Shown: positions 11,110 to 24,144, counted from the stretch's first letter. The stretch: DNA of 64,000 bases from Microvelia longipes (GCA_018340805.1 JACMZG010001914.1:23305943-23369942), one strand, 5' to 3'. Translations and numbers: made by a program. The notes: generated from the letters alone by a model not told the origin.

Positions 11110-11640
11110 TAATTTTTACATTAATTCAATTGATATTATTATATACTATTATTGCTATATTATTTCTATTCATATAATTAACCCATTTATTACTGTAATA
11201 CATGATACTAAGTATTACATTTTTATTATAGTTTAGTATTTATTTAATTATATTAGAGTATTACATTATATTAAATTAAGAGTAAAATATACAACTTAGG
11301 CGTTTATTGCTATATCTTTAGAGTAACTATTATTGTACTAAATAAGAAATTACTGCATTAGTTCAACATTACTAATTAATATGGTAAATATTGTATAATT
11401 ACAATACTATCAGTAGTAATAAAGTAACCAGAGTTATTATAATGTTTATTACTACATTACTTCTGTCCATATAATTAATCCAGGTATTATTGTACTAGAG
11501 TATTAGTGTATACAAAATTAACAGTAGAATACTAAACTTATGCGTTTATTACTGCTTTAGCGATATATTTGTATTAGTGCTATATAAGTGGTAATATTGT
11601 CATCAGTTTGACAATAAAATATAATTAAGTATAAGTAGGT
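11110..11640 (+). repeat. diverged direct repeat, AT-rich
   Basis: The segment CATATAATTAACCC with the following ATTACTGTA (near 11170) recurs as CATATAATTAATCC plus ATTATTGTA (near 11468). AACTTAGGCGTTTATTGCT (near 11294) recurs as AACTTATGCGTTTATTACTG (near 11535). This is an old duplication with an internal length difference, and no coding potential is visible. Confidence 0.55.
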
Positions 11641-12950
11641 AGATATTTGATAATAGGATCTATGTTATCAAATAAATTATTTTTGCTACGTCACCAAACT
11701 ATTACTAAAAAAAGACACTATATAATGGTGAGAGATATTTTTTTAGAGAGAATTTTGTTGTCCTCTTTAGCTCAAAACCAATAATTATTTAACTGTTTTA
11801 TTATAATTTTAAGCTTATCTTATAATGCAAAGTTATTTTAATTTAAAAAATATATTTTTAAAAGTAAGTTTACAACAATGTACTAATATTCCAAAACTTG
11901 TGAAAGAATTTTGTTTTTTCAAAGTGTTAAAAAGGAGAAAAGTTATGATTAAATTTAAAGAGATGACAGTGTTTGTGAAGAAAGGAGATGACGTTTAGTG
12001 TATTAGCATGTAAATTAATACACCCTGGGGAGAGGGCGTGTGGAGACTCATACTTTACAGATAAATAGGAACAATGCTCCAGGTAGCTGAGACGCAATGC
12101 TTCTGTGAATGGAGAAAGAGTCTGTGGTATCAAAATGTACTTAAAGTGATTTTGTATACCTTAAGAAATTTTAGAACCTATCTATTGATAATCAAGCAGA
12201 ATCCTCATCTGAATTAATACATTTTAGTGGAAGTTCGACTAGTTCAAAGACATATAAAGAAAGATGGTCCTGGGTTTTATTATTTCAGACAAGAAAAGGT
12301 TAGTTCCGGAGCCAGGTAACAGGAGCTCTAGTGTGTAATTTTGTAGTTCAGCACGCTAACTACGAGAATGCGCCACTGTCGTCTTATTTTCAACAAACTA
12401 CTTCTGGCACAAAGTCGATTAATCCAAATATTCACATCATATAATAAAGACGAATTTAAAGCAGATACTCATGTCGCTAATATGGTAATAATGAACAAGA
12501 TGAATTCATTATACTAACTTAGAAAAATGGGAAGAATGTCATAGTAAGGAGAGTTAGTTTCAGACATTTAACTGCCACTAGATGTCAGCACCGTGTTCAC
12601 CCCCACATTCCGACATTCTCCTACACCTTCAATCATTCTATACCAACTATATTTTTTGGAACGGTTCAGATTTTTGTAAGTAGCCCAGTTATTTGGGCCC
12701 TTAGCTCAACATATACCTTTGAAACAAGTAAAACAGATACAAATACCGTTCTTATTGGTATTGAAACCTTAGCTTTCTTTGCTGATTGATTAAAAGGATA
12801 TGAAGTAACGTGTTATTAATTATTATTATTATTAATAGTTAACGTATTAAACGTATATACCACTCAGCCATTCTTCAATTTAAAATAATTTAGACCAAGA
12901 CAGAGTTGGACTTTTAAGTAATTTTTAACTCCAATTTAAGTACTACAAAT
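11641..12950. other. intergenic, no feature
   Basis: No recognisable gene or repeat. A 68-codon minus frame at 11927-12133 has no family signature. Confidence 0.45.
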
Positions 12951-12951
12951 C

Positions 12952-13178
12952 TGTCTCCGTAGCCGCGGTCGTATAGTACTGGACTTTTGGCACCGGAGGT
13001 ACGGGTTCACAGCCGGCTATGCTCTCAGTTTTTAATAGGATTTGTTATAAAGAGATTTTCGCCAACTTTAGCTTTACTTTTGAGCATAGTGGGTGTGACC
13101 CACCCGAGGTGGTTCCGCAGGGCGAATACCTTAAAGGGCCGAAAGGCCTTAAAACGGGCATTATTATTATTATATTAT
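12952..13178 (+). mobile_element. tRNA-derived SINE (family A), copy 2
   Basis: The head is TCCGTAGCCGCGGTCGTA. GGCACCGGAGGTACGGGTTC leads into the B box (GGTTCACAGCC). The body has TTCGCCAACTTTAGC, GTGACCCACCCGAGGTGG and GGGCGAATACC. The small hairpin AAGGGCCGAAAGGCCTT lies before ACGGGCATTATTATTATTAT. It is the most complete body of the family. Two overlapping 61-64 codon frames across it are not genes. Confidence 0.85.
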
Positions 13179-13394
13179 TAAGTACTACATGGAATGTTCA
13201 GTAAAAGAAAAGGAATTAAACGAAACTTTATTTATAATTAGACGAAATAAATATATACTTACTACAACCCACATTTAAATTTGCATGCTTCTTTAATTTT
13301 CCATTATTACAACTTATAAATTTTTCACAGTTAGTAGTCGCTTTGTTCTTAACCGAATTTTAGTTTTAGAGTGCCCATATATAAGATATATTTA

Positions 13395-13710
13395 TTCCCA
13401 TCAGGTGGGGATATCTTAGGTGTTCCAGTTGTAGGGATTTAAGGTATTTTAGGGTTAAATTTATACTGCATTAAATCTTTTCACATGATTCACTCGTTCT
13501 CAGATAGTAAATACATTCGTCTTATTCCCTGCGGTCATCTATCAAGGCACTTACCTCGCTCGATGCTGCTTAACTTTTGTAATCTAGCATTCATGAGTTT
13601 CCAAGTTTTATGAATTTTTAAAAATTTGGTTTGAGTCATTATTGCATATTTATGACGTCATAAAAAATATTTTGCTGACAGCACAACTAGACATAATTAT
13701 TGATTTTGAT
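13395..13710 (+). repeat. family B, diverged fragment
   Basis: Contains GATAGTAAATACATTCGTCT and CCTGCGGTCAT (compare 49113-49142), then TGAGTCATTATT and ATGACGTCATAAA as in 32790-32830 and 49470-49500. Confidence 0.5.
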
Positions 13711-14404
13711 AAACATCGAGTTCCAGGGGAATTCGCCTCCACAAAATTAAACGGATTTTGTGCTTAGTTGATTTATTTTGGAAAACATTGAGATAACAAT
13801 GTTTAATGTTTTCCAAAACAAATCTGTTCTTTAACTTTAAGAACAATTCAATTTAAAGAACCTACAAATAAATCAATTATTTTTTCAAGAAGTAGGTATA
13901 ACTATATGAAAGGAAGTTCAAATAAGGAACTTTTAACAACAAATGTACATTAGTGAAGTGCTTTCGTATTCATAGGGGTAGCTAGAGAATTGGAGGCCCT
14001 GAAACCCCCATAAAATAGACATGGGCTCTATTTCTTGCAATTCAAAAAAGTGAAAGTATATTTTCCTTATCAAGACAACAGTCATGATTTTTTAATGATT
14101 ACTCGTGCTTAATTTTTTAAAGCATTCATAATGTTGGCAGGCTCATAAATTTTAAAAATTGTAAAAACTTGCCCCTGCGTAAAACTAAAATACTCATACT
14201 TTTTAAATTTTATAGAAGGCACCTTTATATAACGCGTAATAAAGCAAAGAACATTACACTGGTTCAAGGGGCAGAGGTAGAACATCTTATAGTTATTAAT
14301 TAATTAAGCGATGAAGGATATTAAACATTAATTGGAATCCAACCAGAAGCAAGTACAAAAGGAGGTACAATTCTTACTAGGTCCTTATATTGATGTTAGT
14401 CACC
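13711..14404. other. intergenic, no feature
   Basis: No gene or repeat recognised. Confidence 0.45.
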
Positions 14405-14620
14405 ATAAAGCTCCAATTGGGCCCTCTATGTACGAGTAAAAAAGAGGTGGTTTAAATCTGACTTGGGTCCTTTGTGTTAAAATGTTGAGCTCTGATTGGG
14501 CCCAAGTCAAAATAAAAGAGGTCATGCAAATCTGACTGGGCCTCTTGGGTCAGTTACATAATTAAAACACTCTATAGTGATTGACAGGGACCCCCAATGT
14601 AAAATATCTTCTTTTTACAA
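14405..14620 (+). repeat. ~79-bp tandem repeat, 2-3 diverged units
   Basis: GCTCCAATTGGGCCC (14410) recurs as GCTCTGATTGGGCCC (14489). AGAGGTGGTTTAAATCTGAC recurs as AGAGGTCATGCAAATCTGAC, each followed by TGGG.CCT. A third partial unit may start at about 14560. Confidence 0.6.
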
Positions 14621-15024
14621 AGTGTTTACTTAAGTTTTTCTATTGTCAAGTTGAAAGTTAATGGATTTAATATATTACAGAGATCACATGTCATGACAGC
14701 TAGCTGCTTCCATAACGTTATATTATATTGGCAGAAGCACGGTATTACAAGGCAACCCAGATGACGTTCATATCTACCCCATGCTGTGACAGTTATTGCT
14801 CAGCATAAATAACCTATTATCACTTCCTTGGCTTTTCTTTAAAAAGTTTTTCAAGACCTCGAGGCGTCTAGTTTTTCACGTTACCCCTCAATTATTTATG
14901 TTTTTTTCAAAACGTTTTAAAAATATAGTTTTACGCTTAAGAAATTTTAATGAAAAACTGTTTGATACTTTTATAAAAATATTCTAGTTGCGGTTATTAA
15001 TTAGCAAGTGATAGTTATTTTGAT

Positions 15025-15370
15025 AGTCTTTAACTTTCTGAGGTTATGAGGCCTATTTTTTGAGAAAAAAAATATGACGTCATCAACCCAAGTTATGACA
15101 TCAAGAAAAATAATTCTTTCAGACAAGAAATAGCTTTAAAACACGGTATAACATGACCAGGTAGACAGCAAGCTAAATCAGATTAATTCAACCATGTTAA
15201 GTAGCACAAACGGTATACACTTACACACACAACAACAACAACTGTGTGGGCTTGAAGAGGCCATAGCAAGCCTCAGAGGTCCGAGGAGCGGCATGTAAGG
15301 CGAGGCGACGAAAATTCGCTAAATACAGGGCCAAATGCCACGAAACAACAAATAATAATGAAAAAACAAA
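15025..15370 (+). repeat. family C/D fragment
   Basis: GAGGCCTATTTTTTGAG and TATGACGTCATCAA match 24410-24470. AGCTTTAAAACACGGTAT and the next 100 bases match 24490-24590. From about 15250 the GAGGCGACGAAAATTCGCTA segment with GGCCAAATGCCACGAAACAA matches 25840-25890. Confidence 0.6.
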
Positions 15371-16149
15371 TGATACGAAACAACAACGCTTTTCGCAATT
15401 TCAACAAAAATTACCATTTTTTGAACTTTATCAATTGCTTAGATATTTTTTTATAAAACTTTATTGTTTACAGTAGCTTTTATAATGAAATTTTAATGAC
15501 AAGTTCTATACGCTGTCCTATTGTTAGACACTCTATAAAACTTGTCATGTACGATGTCGAAACATTAATAACCTAAGTTTTATCTGTTACTTTCAAAAAA
15601 CAAAAAATGTTCTCTCTTTTATAAATAATTCTTACTTGTCATATTCATCATCATAAGTTACACTGCAAGTCTCAGAATTAATGAAGAAGAATGAGTCTGG
15701 GTTGAAACAAGATTGATTGATGGTTTATGATTGATTAGTAATATTTTAAAAAGGGGAAATAATTCTTAAAGCTTATAGAAGTAGATTGTTGCGTCTCAGA
15801 CATCTGCTAGAGGTTTAATAGCTGTTTATGTTGTTCGTTTGATCAACGCACTGTTTCATCGTCATATCATTTATCATTTTGGTTTTTGTCGCTTTTGTTC
15901 TTTGTTACTAATCCATCACGCTTAAGCGGTCTTAATGCTCGTTTTGTTGGGGGATCATTTGATACTGACATTTGATGACGAATTTATGGTTATCAGATTA
16001 CTTGTTTTGATGATGTCATTGTAATATAACATTAAAATTGTTATTATACTTCGTAGAAAAATTTTGGGATTCAACAAGGGGTTTATGTTGTCAAAATTCC
16101 AGCATTAAGAGAAATTATAGACCTACGCCCTACCATAATTAGGTGAAAT
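15371..16149. other. intergenic, no feature
   Basis: AT-rich, no recognised feature. Confidence 0.45.
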
Positions 16150-16440
16150 AAAAAAGCTCAGTAGTAGAGCGTTCGCCTTTCGACCTCAGAAGGTCAAGGA
16201 TTCAAATCCAGCCGGGGGAGGACCTAAATATGAGGTTATTCCTTGTACCGTAAATTCGGAAGGTCTTGAACTCAAGGCCGGCCAACCCAGCCAGAGTTTT
16301 ACGTGGTTTCCTTGGCTGCTAATACGCATATGCGGGGTTGGTTTCTGTCTCATTTGAGACAATCAAATTTCATTTAGATCCACGTTTCCGTTGTCTCCAG
16401 CTCTCGAAAAGTGTACGTTCTGCGGGCTAGGGAGGCGGAC
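16150..16440 (+). mobile_element. tRNA-like SINE (second type)
   Basis: AGCTCAGTAGTAGAGC (16155-16170) matches a tRNA D-arm/A box. GGATTCAAATCC (16198-16209) is a canonical B box. No anticodon or acceptor stem can be closed, so it is not a functional tRNA. The following non-tRNA body (to about 16440) includes GGTTTCTGTCTCATTTGAGA. It is seen once here, so the 3' limit is a guess. Confidence 0.55.
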
Positions 16441-17880
16441 AAAGATCGAAATGATATTATTAGCTTTCGTATGTCCGAGAACTTAGTCTGTGAAAGTGAA
16501 GAAAAATGAGAATAATTATGATATTTGTAACCTGACTTGCTCCAATAACCTCTCCGTATGACTAAAACTTCCTTTTATCCTTCTAGATTTCTCACCAATT
16601 TTATCTCTAAGTGTTATGTCCTCGTATTTGTTTATAAATATTTTAAAATAATAATTAATACCCCATTTAATTATAGTACGTAGCATTGCTGTTTTTTGTA
16701 TTCTCCAAGCTCCGTCTTTATTTGTCAAAGTGGGTTATCTCACTACTACTAGTTTTAAACTCCAGTATTGCGGAGATCCTCTATTTCCCTGAAAAACAGT
16801 GGCAACACGATTTTGGCTTTACGCTCTCCATGTGGCTGGGACACCCTGTGCAGTAATTACGATTTTATTTACAGTCTATTAAGTAGTTATAAAACGATCT
16901 CCGTCCCAGTAATTGTCAGAATAGTTAAATCAACTCTTTAATTTATAGTTATTACTCTTAACTAGTCATGTAAAGATAATAATAAATTGCTTCGTTACGA
17001 CAGAAAAAAAATTGTTGTACAGTTTCAATTAAGGTTAACTACATCAAACCAGTCGAGGGAATTTATTCAAACAATCATTACTCTTATTCCCTTCAAATTA
17101 TAATTGACTTGGGATGATGGAAATGCAGGGTTTATAAACGGAACTGTAAAGGATCGTTTTACAGACTGGGGAGACGGCGCTGTCAGATAGTAAAGGCTTG
17201 TTTAGATTGTTTTTAAACTAGATGTGATTGGCATCAAAAGGAAGGAGGTATCTCACGTCAATGACGCCGAAGGGGAAATCATCAATCTTCATCATTTTCT
17301 TGATATTTTAGTGAGGGAGGTGTCATCATCATTACCCCTCCTTTCAATCTTTATTGGGTTCTATCGTATCCTAAAAATCCATTAAATTGTAACGAACGCA
17401 CTCCCCTTTTATCTTATCTGAGTCGAACGATACTTCGACTCTACTGAGGTAGAAATACGTCTTTATCGATTCTTTATTACTTCGATGAAAATATTATCGT
17501 ATTACATAATGGTATAAACTATACTTTTCGCATTATGACTTTTAAAAATATTCAATTTTTGTAAAAAAAATACCGTAATTTTTCCGATAAACATTTGCAA
17601 CCAACCCAATATAATTATACATTACTCTTCGTGAGAAATCACAATTCTTAATTGCTTTTTTCAAGCCTTTTAAAACCACGTATAAGAAACACTTACAGAT
17701 TTTAAGTTGAATTTGGTGGTTAGAGGTTATGTTTAAGGTAGAGGAAGTGAGGATGTGCCCCAGGAATTTGGCAGGAAAAGCTCAGTGAGCCGTCTTACAC
17801 GAATGTCCAAGCTTTTACCATCTAAGAGGAAGAAGTAGTTATTTGTGGTTTTTTATTAATTTTATTCGTCTCATGTCCTA
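16441..17880. other. intergenic, no feature
   Basis: No recognisable gene. Frames such as 16516-16728 minus lack a family signature. Confidence 0.4.
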
Positions 17881-17884
17881 TTAA

Positions 17885-17965
17885 TTTCATTTTAACTCTA
17901 TGGCACTGATGATGGCCTCATGATAGGTTTAAAGCACTTTGCCAATAAAATATTTTTTATGAAGA
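17885..17965 (+). other. possible retroelement 3' end, hammerhead-like
   Basis: CACTGATGATGGCCTCATGA, then TAGG, a degraded AAAGCACTTTGCCAATAAAA and a T/A-rich tail. CTGATGATG plus a stem resembles the motif at 7231 and 26068, but the GAAA box is not intact (TTTAAAG instead). It may be a decayed Penelope-type 3' end. Confidence 0.3.
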
Positions 17966-18117
17966 GACTCTTTTCTTTCACTCATGTTAAAAACATGTTT
18001 TTTACCGGCGAAAAACATGAGCCAAATTATAGTTCTTCATTAATGTTGATTGCTCTTATTAAATGTTATTTTTACCTATAGTTTGAAATAATAAAGTCAT
18101 GAATCCTAAGAAAATAA

Positions 18118-18640
18118 ATCATTCTGGCAAGGTGGTTCGCATACCAGGCGAAATTATATTGAAATGCGTGTTTTCCTGCTTAAGGTTCCAGTTTATGCTT
18201 TATAAGAGCAGTTACTCAATCATCAAGCACTACTCGATACTCATATAGTCTGTATTTTTCAAAGAATAATGCGCAAATTGGATAATGCGCATAGTTATCC
18301 AATTGAGTATACAAACAACGTCTTTAAAATTGGCAGAGCAGAAGTAGTTTAAAGTTTAGTTATAATGTTTATTTTTAAAGGTTGTAGTTTCATTTCCTTT
18401 GAAAAATTCCGAAAAAATGAGTTACAAGGCTTGATAGTTGCGTAACAAGCCCGCGGAAGTTAAAAAGTATAAACCGGAAGCTTAAGCATGAAATGAATTT
18501 TTAAGCACAAAACACGCCTTTTTTTCGATTTTATGGTCAATTTAAGCAGTCGTTTCAGCTCCGGACTGATTTTATTTAATTCAGCGCTCCCAAAAACATT
18601 GATAACGAGACCATACTCAAATTTTTTCATCGGCCCTAAT
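18118..18640. mobile_element. old foldback element with tRNA-like head
   Basis: A diverged relative of 38851-39553. TTCTGGCAAGGTGGTTCGCA (A-box-like) is followed by TGCGTGTTTTCC, GCTTTATAAGAGCAGTTACT, CAAGCACTACTCG and TGTATTTTTCAAAG. After a spacer the complementary segments appear in reverse order (TCCTTTGAAAAATTCC, ATGAGTTACAAGGCTTGA, AAACACGCC). The flank 18545-18640 (TCCGGACTGATTTTATT) matches the ~149-bp repeat at 39939-40135. Confidence 0.65.
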
Positions 18641-20090
18641 TTGGTTACTCATAATTTACCAATGTATTGATTATTATTAACTAAAAATAAATTATTCTAA
18701 AAAAAATGTTATTAAAGAATGTATTAATCAAGGAATAATTTATTTTAGTCTTAAAATACTAAAATAATTCACAGCAGGCAACAACATTTTTAATTTGAAT
18801 GAATGAAACTGATAAAAGCAGTCACAAATGCGTCAGGACATTTAAAAGTTAAGTACAGAAATAATTCTGGTACGAAAATACCCTCCTCCGCTTTGCCTTT
18901 GCAGGTAATTTTTATAGCCCCCCTTTCTCAGCAGCTCGAATGCTAAATGTTTACAACTTGTTAGTAACGCTTAAATTTCCTGCCAAGTAGCATAAATATC
19001 TATTATTATTTTACCTTTATATTAACACGTCAGAATAAGTACGTTAGATTCGGAATTTGTTTCTAATCGATATTTCAAATGTTTACATAAGACGGAGCAT
19101 AAATACTCTAGATAAAGGTTTACTTCAGGGTGGTCCCATTGTTTTCTATAGGCAAGTCATAACCGTCAACCGAAACAAGACAGAAACCAAAATAAATGTT
19201 GTTTTAGGACTCAAAAACAAAATGGAACGACGTCATTTCTTCATTTAAAGCTGTCACTTATTCCCATCTACTCAAAACATCAAATTGTTTGTCTATATTT
19301 TGCCGAATCTATTTGGGTGGTGTTCCCTTTTTTTGTTTAAAAAAACCATGTGTTTTATTTTTTTTGGGGCAGTTGCTACTAAAAATGTTATTTTGGTTCT
19401 CATTCTAATAAGAGATGGAGGATTGTTATTCTTTAAAAAAAGCCCTCCGGTGTGTTTCTTTTAGGTTTGTACTTTTAGGACATTGTTTAAGCAGATGCGC
19501 TTGGAGGTTGGAGGGTATGACAGAACTGCCACCGGGTACGCTTGTGTCAACAAGCATCTCCAACATGGCCTTATTTGTAAGGTCCTATTGTTGGAAGTAC
19601 TTACGAAGCGGTGCTTCAACCCCACTCTCATATTATTTGACTTACACTTCATTCATTATTGACTTTTCAGTTCGAAAAGTCTTTTATTATTTTTTCAACT
19701 AAATTTCATAAGTGGTTACAATTTACTTAAGTACCTTTTATGAATACAAAAAAAATTAACGCGCATTTTGAAAGGAACCAGCACCCCAACATCCGGTAAT
19801 TCAATCAGAAATTTTAAGGACTTTGAACAAACTTTAAAATAATGGGAAAAACAAATGTTTCAGTCATGTTTTTCATTTAATGGGTTTGGGTCTGAAGAGG
19901 GAAGTACCATGTGAGACATCTCAACAAGGATCGTAAAACATCAGGAGGGACTGTAAGAGACATCGTCGTAAAAATGACTACCATTTAAAATTATAACAGA
20001 ACCTACGCCGACACAATTATGCTTTTCATTAACCCCCTGCATTTTTATATGGATCTTACTATCGATGCAAGTAAACCTTAAAATAATATC
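18641..20090. other. intergenic, no gene recognised
   Basis: Frames at 19057-19248 plus, 19415-19702 plus and 19461-19652 minus show no family motif. The last two overlap on opposite strands. Confidence 0.4.
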
Positions 20091-20096
20091 CTATCA

Positions 20097-20180
20097 TTAC
20101 TTTTACTCATTTATACCGTAGGTATATAGGAAAAGTATTGTTTTTACCCTAAAAATCTCGAACTGAGGTTTCCTCATATT
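20097..20180 (-). repeat. family B terminal fragment
   Basis: ACTTTTACTCATTTATACCG and TAGGTATATAGGAAAAGTAT are the reverse complement of the family B end seen at 49711-49747. Confidence 0.55.
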
Positions 20181-20481
20181 TTCCCATTTTAGACATTTTA
20201 CAGAAAACGTTTTCGCTAGCTTTCATCATACTGGTGTGTATCTCCCATTTTACAACTAGAGATTATTCAGTCCGTCATTTGTATGGTATAGAGTTGAAAC
20301 ATTGCACACTAATAAAACTTAAGTTCTAGCTGTGCTGATTTGAAAATAATATTTTATACCATAAATAATCTATATTGCTGAGTCCTTACAATTAAAAAAA
20401 AGTTAAAAAATAAAAAAAATCACTGTTCTATTTAAAATTTAACACTACTGTACTGCCAAATCTCAAGCTGATAAAAAGATG

Positions 20482-21058
20482 GCACAATATAATTGTGCGA
20501 GAGACACCTAGGAAATGTAACAAGCAGGATGCAATGCTACATCTGGGCACTGTTCCATCATTCGACATTCATCATTGATGGCTCGATATAATGTCATGTC
20601 CCACTCTGTTTCGTTACGTCTAACTCATTAGGGCGCCGACAGAGCCTGAACGAATGTCGAAAGTTGGAACAGTTCCAAGATGTAACATTGCTTTTTGCTT
20701 GTAACATTTCCTAGGTGCCTCTCGCTCAATTATATTGTGTCAACTATTCATGTTTTGCAAAACACTGTAGTATCAAATGATGTATGTTTTGCTTGCCATG
20801 CATGATGGCGGTAAGAGAGCACCGCTCGCATCTGGTAAATACTCAACATTACATTCTTCGGAATTAATTGAAGGTCAGAGTGAGTTCAGGCTCTGTCGGC
20901 GCCCTGATGAGTTAGACGTAACGAAACAGATTGGGAAATGACATTAAGTCGAGCCATTAATGATGGCGAATGTTGAATGATGGAACAGATCCCAGATGTA
21001 GCATTGCATCTTGCTTGTTACATTTCCTAGGTGTCTCTCGCACAATTATATTGTGTCA
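20482..21058. mobile_element. foldback element, ~172-bp inverted arms
   Basis: The left arm 20482-20651 and right arm 20884-21057 are inverted copies at roughly 90 percent identity. They run from GCACAATATAATTGTGCGAG outside to GGGCGCCGACAGAGCCTGAA inside. The spacer holds a further copy of the arm end (about 20673-20745, with TAACATTTCCTAGGTGCCTC) in the same orientation as the right arm. Bases just outside the right arm (GTAGTATCAAATG) recur in the spacer, so the element includes nested duplications. No transposase frame is visible. Confidence 0.8.
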
Positions 21059-21114
21059 ACTATGTTCTTGTTTTGCAAAATTTGGTAGTATCAAATGTGA
21101 TATATGATTTTTAT

Positions 21115-21455
21115 GTGATTAAAAGATTTTTGGCGTTATATGAATTTTCAAATTTTTGTTAAGTCATGACGTTAATGACGTTTGTTATGTTAATGACGTC
21201 ATTACAAATTATTCTTAAGGGCTGATTTTTGTACAAGTTTAAATTCTCGAGCATAAATACGCTGATAACAGACACATACGAAGACACACAATCACACACA
21301 TACAGACAGACAACTTTGTAAAAACCACTTAGGAGGTCTTAAAATACTTGAAACGCATGACTCAGATGACATTCTGGTTTCGGATTTTTACAAACAAAAT
21401 ATTTAATTCAAAATTAATACGTACGGTATAAATGAGGGTAAGTAAAAAATCGAAA
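21115..21455 (+). repeat. family B, 3' part
   Basis: TTAATGACGTCATTAC, CTGATTTTTGTACAAG, GAGCATAAATACGCTGATAA, ACATACAGACAGACAACTTT, AAAACCACTTAGGAGG and CGGTATAAATGAGG occur in the same order as in 32800-33085 and 49480-49755. Confidence 0.7.
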
Positions 21456-22900
21456 ATTTTTCCAATCAATTTAAAATTTAACGCGAATCTTCATCTGCAA
21501 GTGGTGAACCTATAAACAAAATTTCATTTTGATATTAAACACTATTTTGAAATATTTTTTTCAAGATAAGTCTACAATACAAATTGTTATTAGTACCTAT
21601 GCTATAAGTTAAAAATATTAAAATGTAAAATTTCAAGCTTTAAACTTTTGAACTTTATGGAGAACGACTTATCGTGAGATAGCATAAAACATAATAAACT
21701 AGTACCCAACATTTGAAAGCCACTTAATTTTATTTTGTATGGTATTGGAGAAAATATATATTTATTGATGCAAGATTTAAAATTATATGAAAAAGTTTGT
21801 TATAGGCATATGGTTTTTAGTCATTCTATAGTTTAGATATTGCGAGGAAACCGATTTTTCACCATATTTTTCTCTGTACTACATATTCTCCTTTACATGT
21901 TCGCTATGATTCTTAATCACAGATCGGTCATTAGTTATTGTTACTGGCGCCAAATTTAAACTTTAAAGTCAAAATCTATATCAAAACATTTTGCTTAGTC
22001 GGTAAAAATGATGAACGACTTATTAATGACGTTCAAATAATGAAAGGGTACTTTTTGTCTATCATAATAACTAAGGTCAGAACCTCTGTAATGAGGGTGT
22101 CTGAAGCAGGGCGCCGTATTAGCGGGGCGTCATCTAATAACTAGGCGCTAAAGTGATGCGTAATGACTTGGCGCCTTTACGGAACCAAAGTTAAGGACCA
22201 AAATCACCAATTACTTTTTAACTTTCGCAAAAAATCAATACGGATAATTTTACTAAAGAGCACGCAATATTGCGCTCTTTTTTAACCACTAATTTTCTAT
22301 AATATGGGTGGTCTTTAATTCCCTTTAAACTTATAATTTTTCGACTTATAGTATTATAAAGAGTAAATAACAAATTTAGACTGAAGTGTAATTATTTGAA
22401 GTTGAGTTTGCGTCATTATCTGGCGTCGCTTTTAAGACCAATTGAGCTCGCGGCTTAAACGTTAAGTCTGCCAATAATTTAATAAGTATTATTTAACTTG
22501 TCTGCCGTAATATTTTAAGAGCTTTTTAAGATATTATTATTTATAAGCATGTCATAAATTTATTTCATGTTTATAGCATGGCGTTAAAAAATAAAACAAA
22601 ACAATAAATTTCGTGGTGAGTATGTATTAAAAGGTTATTCATTTCTACGCTATCTTATCAGTTATTTTAATAAATAAATAAATAAATATGTAATATATAT
22701 TTATGTGACAAGAAACAGAAGAAAGATTTACAGCTCTGAGTAAAGAGGAAGACAGACCTCTGGAAGTTAATAAACTAGTTAGCCCCCGAGTCTTGCTGTC
22801 GAAAATTACCAACATTTTGGCTTCTGAGGCCCTGCAGACAAATATAGCACGAGAGGTGAAATCATCCATCTCTGCAGCATATTAGGTTTTATATTCGACT
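21456..22900. other. intergenic, no gene recognised
   Basis: AT-rich. A run TAAATAAATAAATAAATAT lies at 22670-22688. Frames at 21938-22144 and 22645-22869 have no recognisable motif. Confidence 0.4.
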
Positions 22901-22934
22901 AGTCAACAAATACAACCATTAATATCTAAATGGG

Positions 22935-23350
22935 TACGAGGTACCCCGGAACTTTTCCTCGCCAAATCGGATTCTCTACGCTAATCCTCCCTTGATAAGA
23001 ACTGCTTCGCTCGTCCTAAGAATATACAAGTCATCAAAATTTATATTACATGTGCCTAACTTTTATGATCCAACAAAAACCATAGGTATAAATGCCTTAT
23101 TGTATTTATTAATTTATTACAATTATTTACAATTATAATTAATACTTATTTTATTTTATTATAAAAACGCATACAAGTCATTCGATAAAAATTGAACTAA
23201 TATGATAATAATGAAATGAAATTTAACATTTATATTGGACTTATATATAACTATGCGTGCCAAATCCGAAGTTGTTTGAAACATTTTTCGTCGATTTGGA
23301 AATTTTGCTGTAATTATTGCGGATAAATGACATCATAAACAATTTTTTCC
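22935..23350 (+). repeat. family B, 5' part
   Basis: It starts with GGTACGAGGTACCCCGGAAC, then CTCGCCAAATCGGATTC, CTGCTTCGCTCGTCCT, TTATGATCCAACAAAAACCA, ATAAAAATTGAACTAATATG and ATGCGTGCCAAAT, in the order of 32370-32750. Confidence 0.65.
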
Positions 23351-23700
23351 GGATCGAAATAAAATTTGGTTTTTGAACTATGTTTTATTAAATGATGGTC
23401 GCTGTTTCAATAAATTAAAACATCGATCTATTCTGTTTTTGTAAATGAAAAACAGCCTTGTGTAATTAAAAGAAGTGAAATGTATTTAGAAGTGTAGCAA
23501 TAATTTTAACGCAGTTAACCTCCTTTCAAGTTTTATTGTTTAAGTTCCTATGTGTAGCGTTTACAGACCAGATGGTTTTAGACTTAGTGTAAATATTGCA
23601 ACATCTTTAAGAGTAATCTCATTAAAACAGAGTTTATACACTATTATAGGCTGGTAGGGTTTAAAGTCTCCTAAATAATAAATAAGTATAAATAAAATAA

Positions 23701-23746
23701 ATAATATATATATATATATTATATATATATATATATATATATTATA
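23701..23746. repeat. AT microsatellite
   Basis: Alternating A/T with a TTA slip. Confidence 0.9.
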
Positions 23747-23864
23747 CAAATTTTATTATATTATTAATAAATAGTAAAGTATACATATATCATACTTAAA
23801 TAATAATATTAAATAATAAAAGGAAGTAAAGAATATGAGTATGTTTTAAGTTCAGACATTTTCG

Positions 23865-23995
23865 ATGACTCATGAGACTCAGAGACACTTTAGATGAGAT
23901 TTTTGATTACTTATAGTCATGAGAAGAGACTCAAAGACACTTTAGATGAGATTTTGATTACTCATAGTCATTAGAAGAGACTCACTCTGAGACAC
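23865..23995 (+). repeat. ~62-bp tandem duplication
   Basis: GACTCAGAGACACTTTAGAT plus GAGATTTTTGATTACT and ATAGTCATGAGAAGA recurs immediately as GACTCAAAGACACTTTAGAT plus GAGATTTTGATTACT. A third partial GACTC unit follows. Confidence 0.75.
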
Positions 23996-24144
23996 CTCTG
24001 ATAAAGACAACATGTCCGAATTTTGAAACTCCAACACAGTCTCATTTTCCTCTTTCAATTAGTTATTAATTTTATTTAACTAATATTAAAAAGTTTATTT
24101 TTTTGTGGAAATATTCCGCAAAAGTCCTATATTTTAGCGAATTT

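Noticed and set aside
16150..16220. Possible functional tRNA gene
   Set aside because: The D-arm and T-loop boxes are good, but the anticodon and acceptor stems cannot be paired. It is better read as a SINE head.
22078..22195. GGCGC-rich words possibly forming a dyad
   Set aside because: The GGCGC words do not pair into a consistent stem and no second copy was found.
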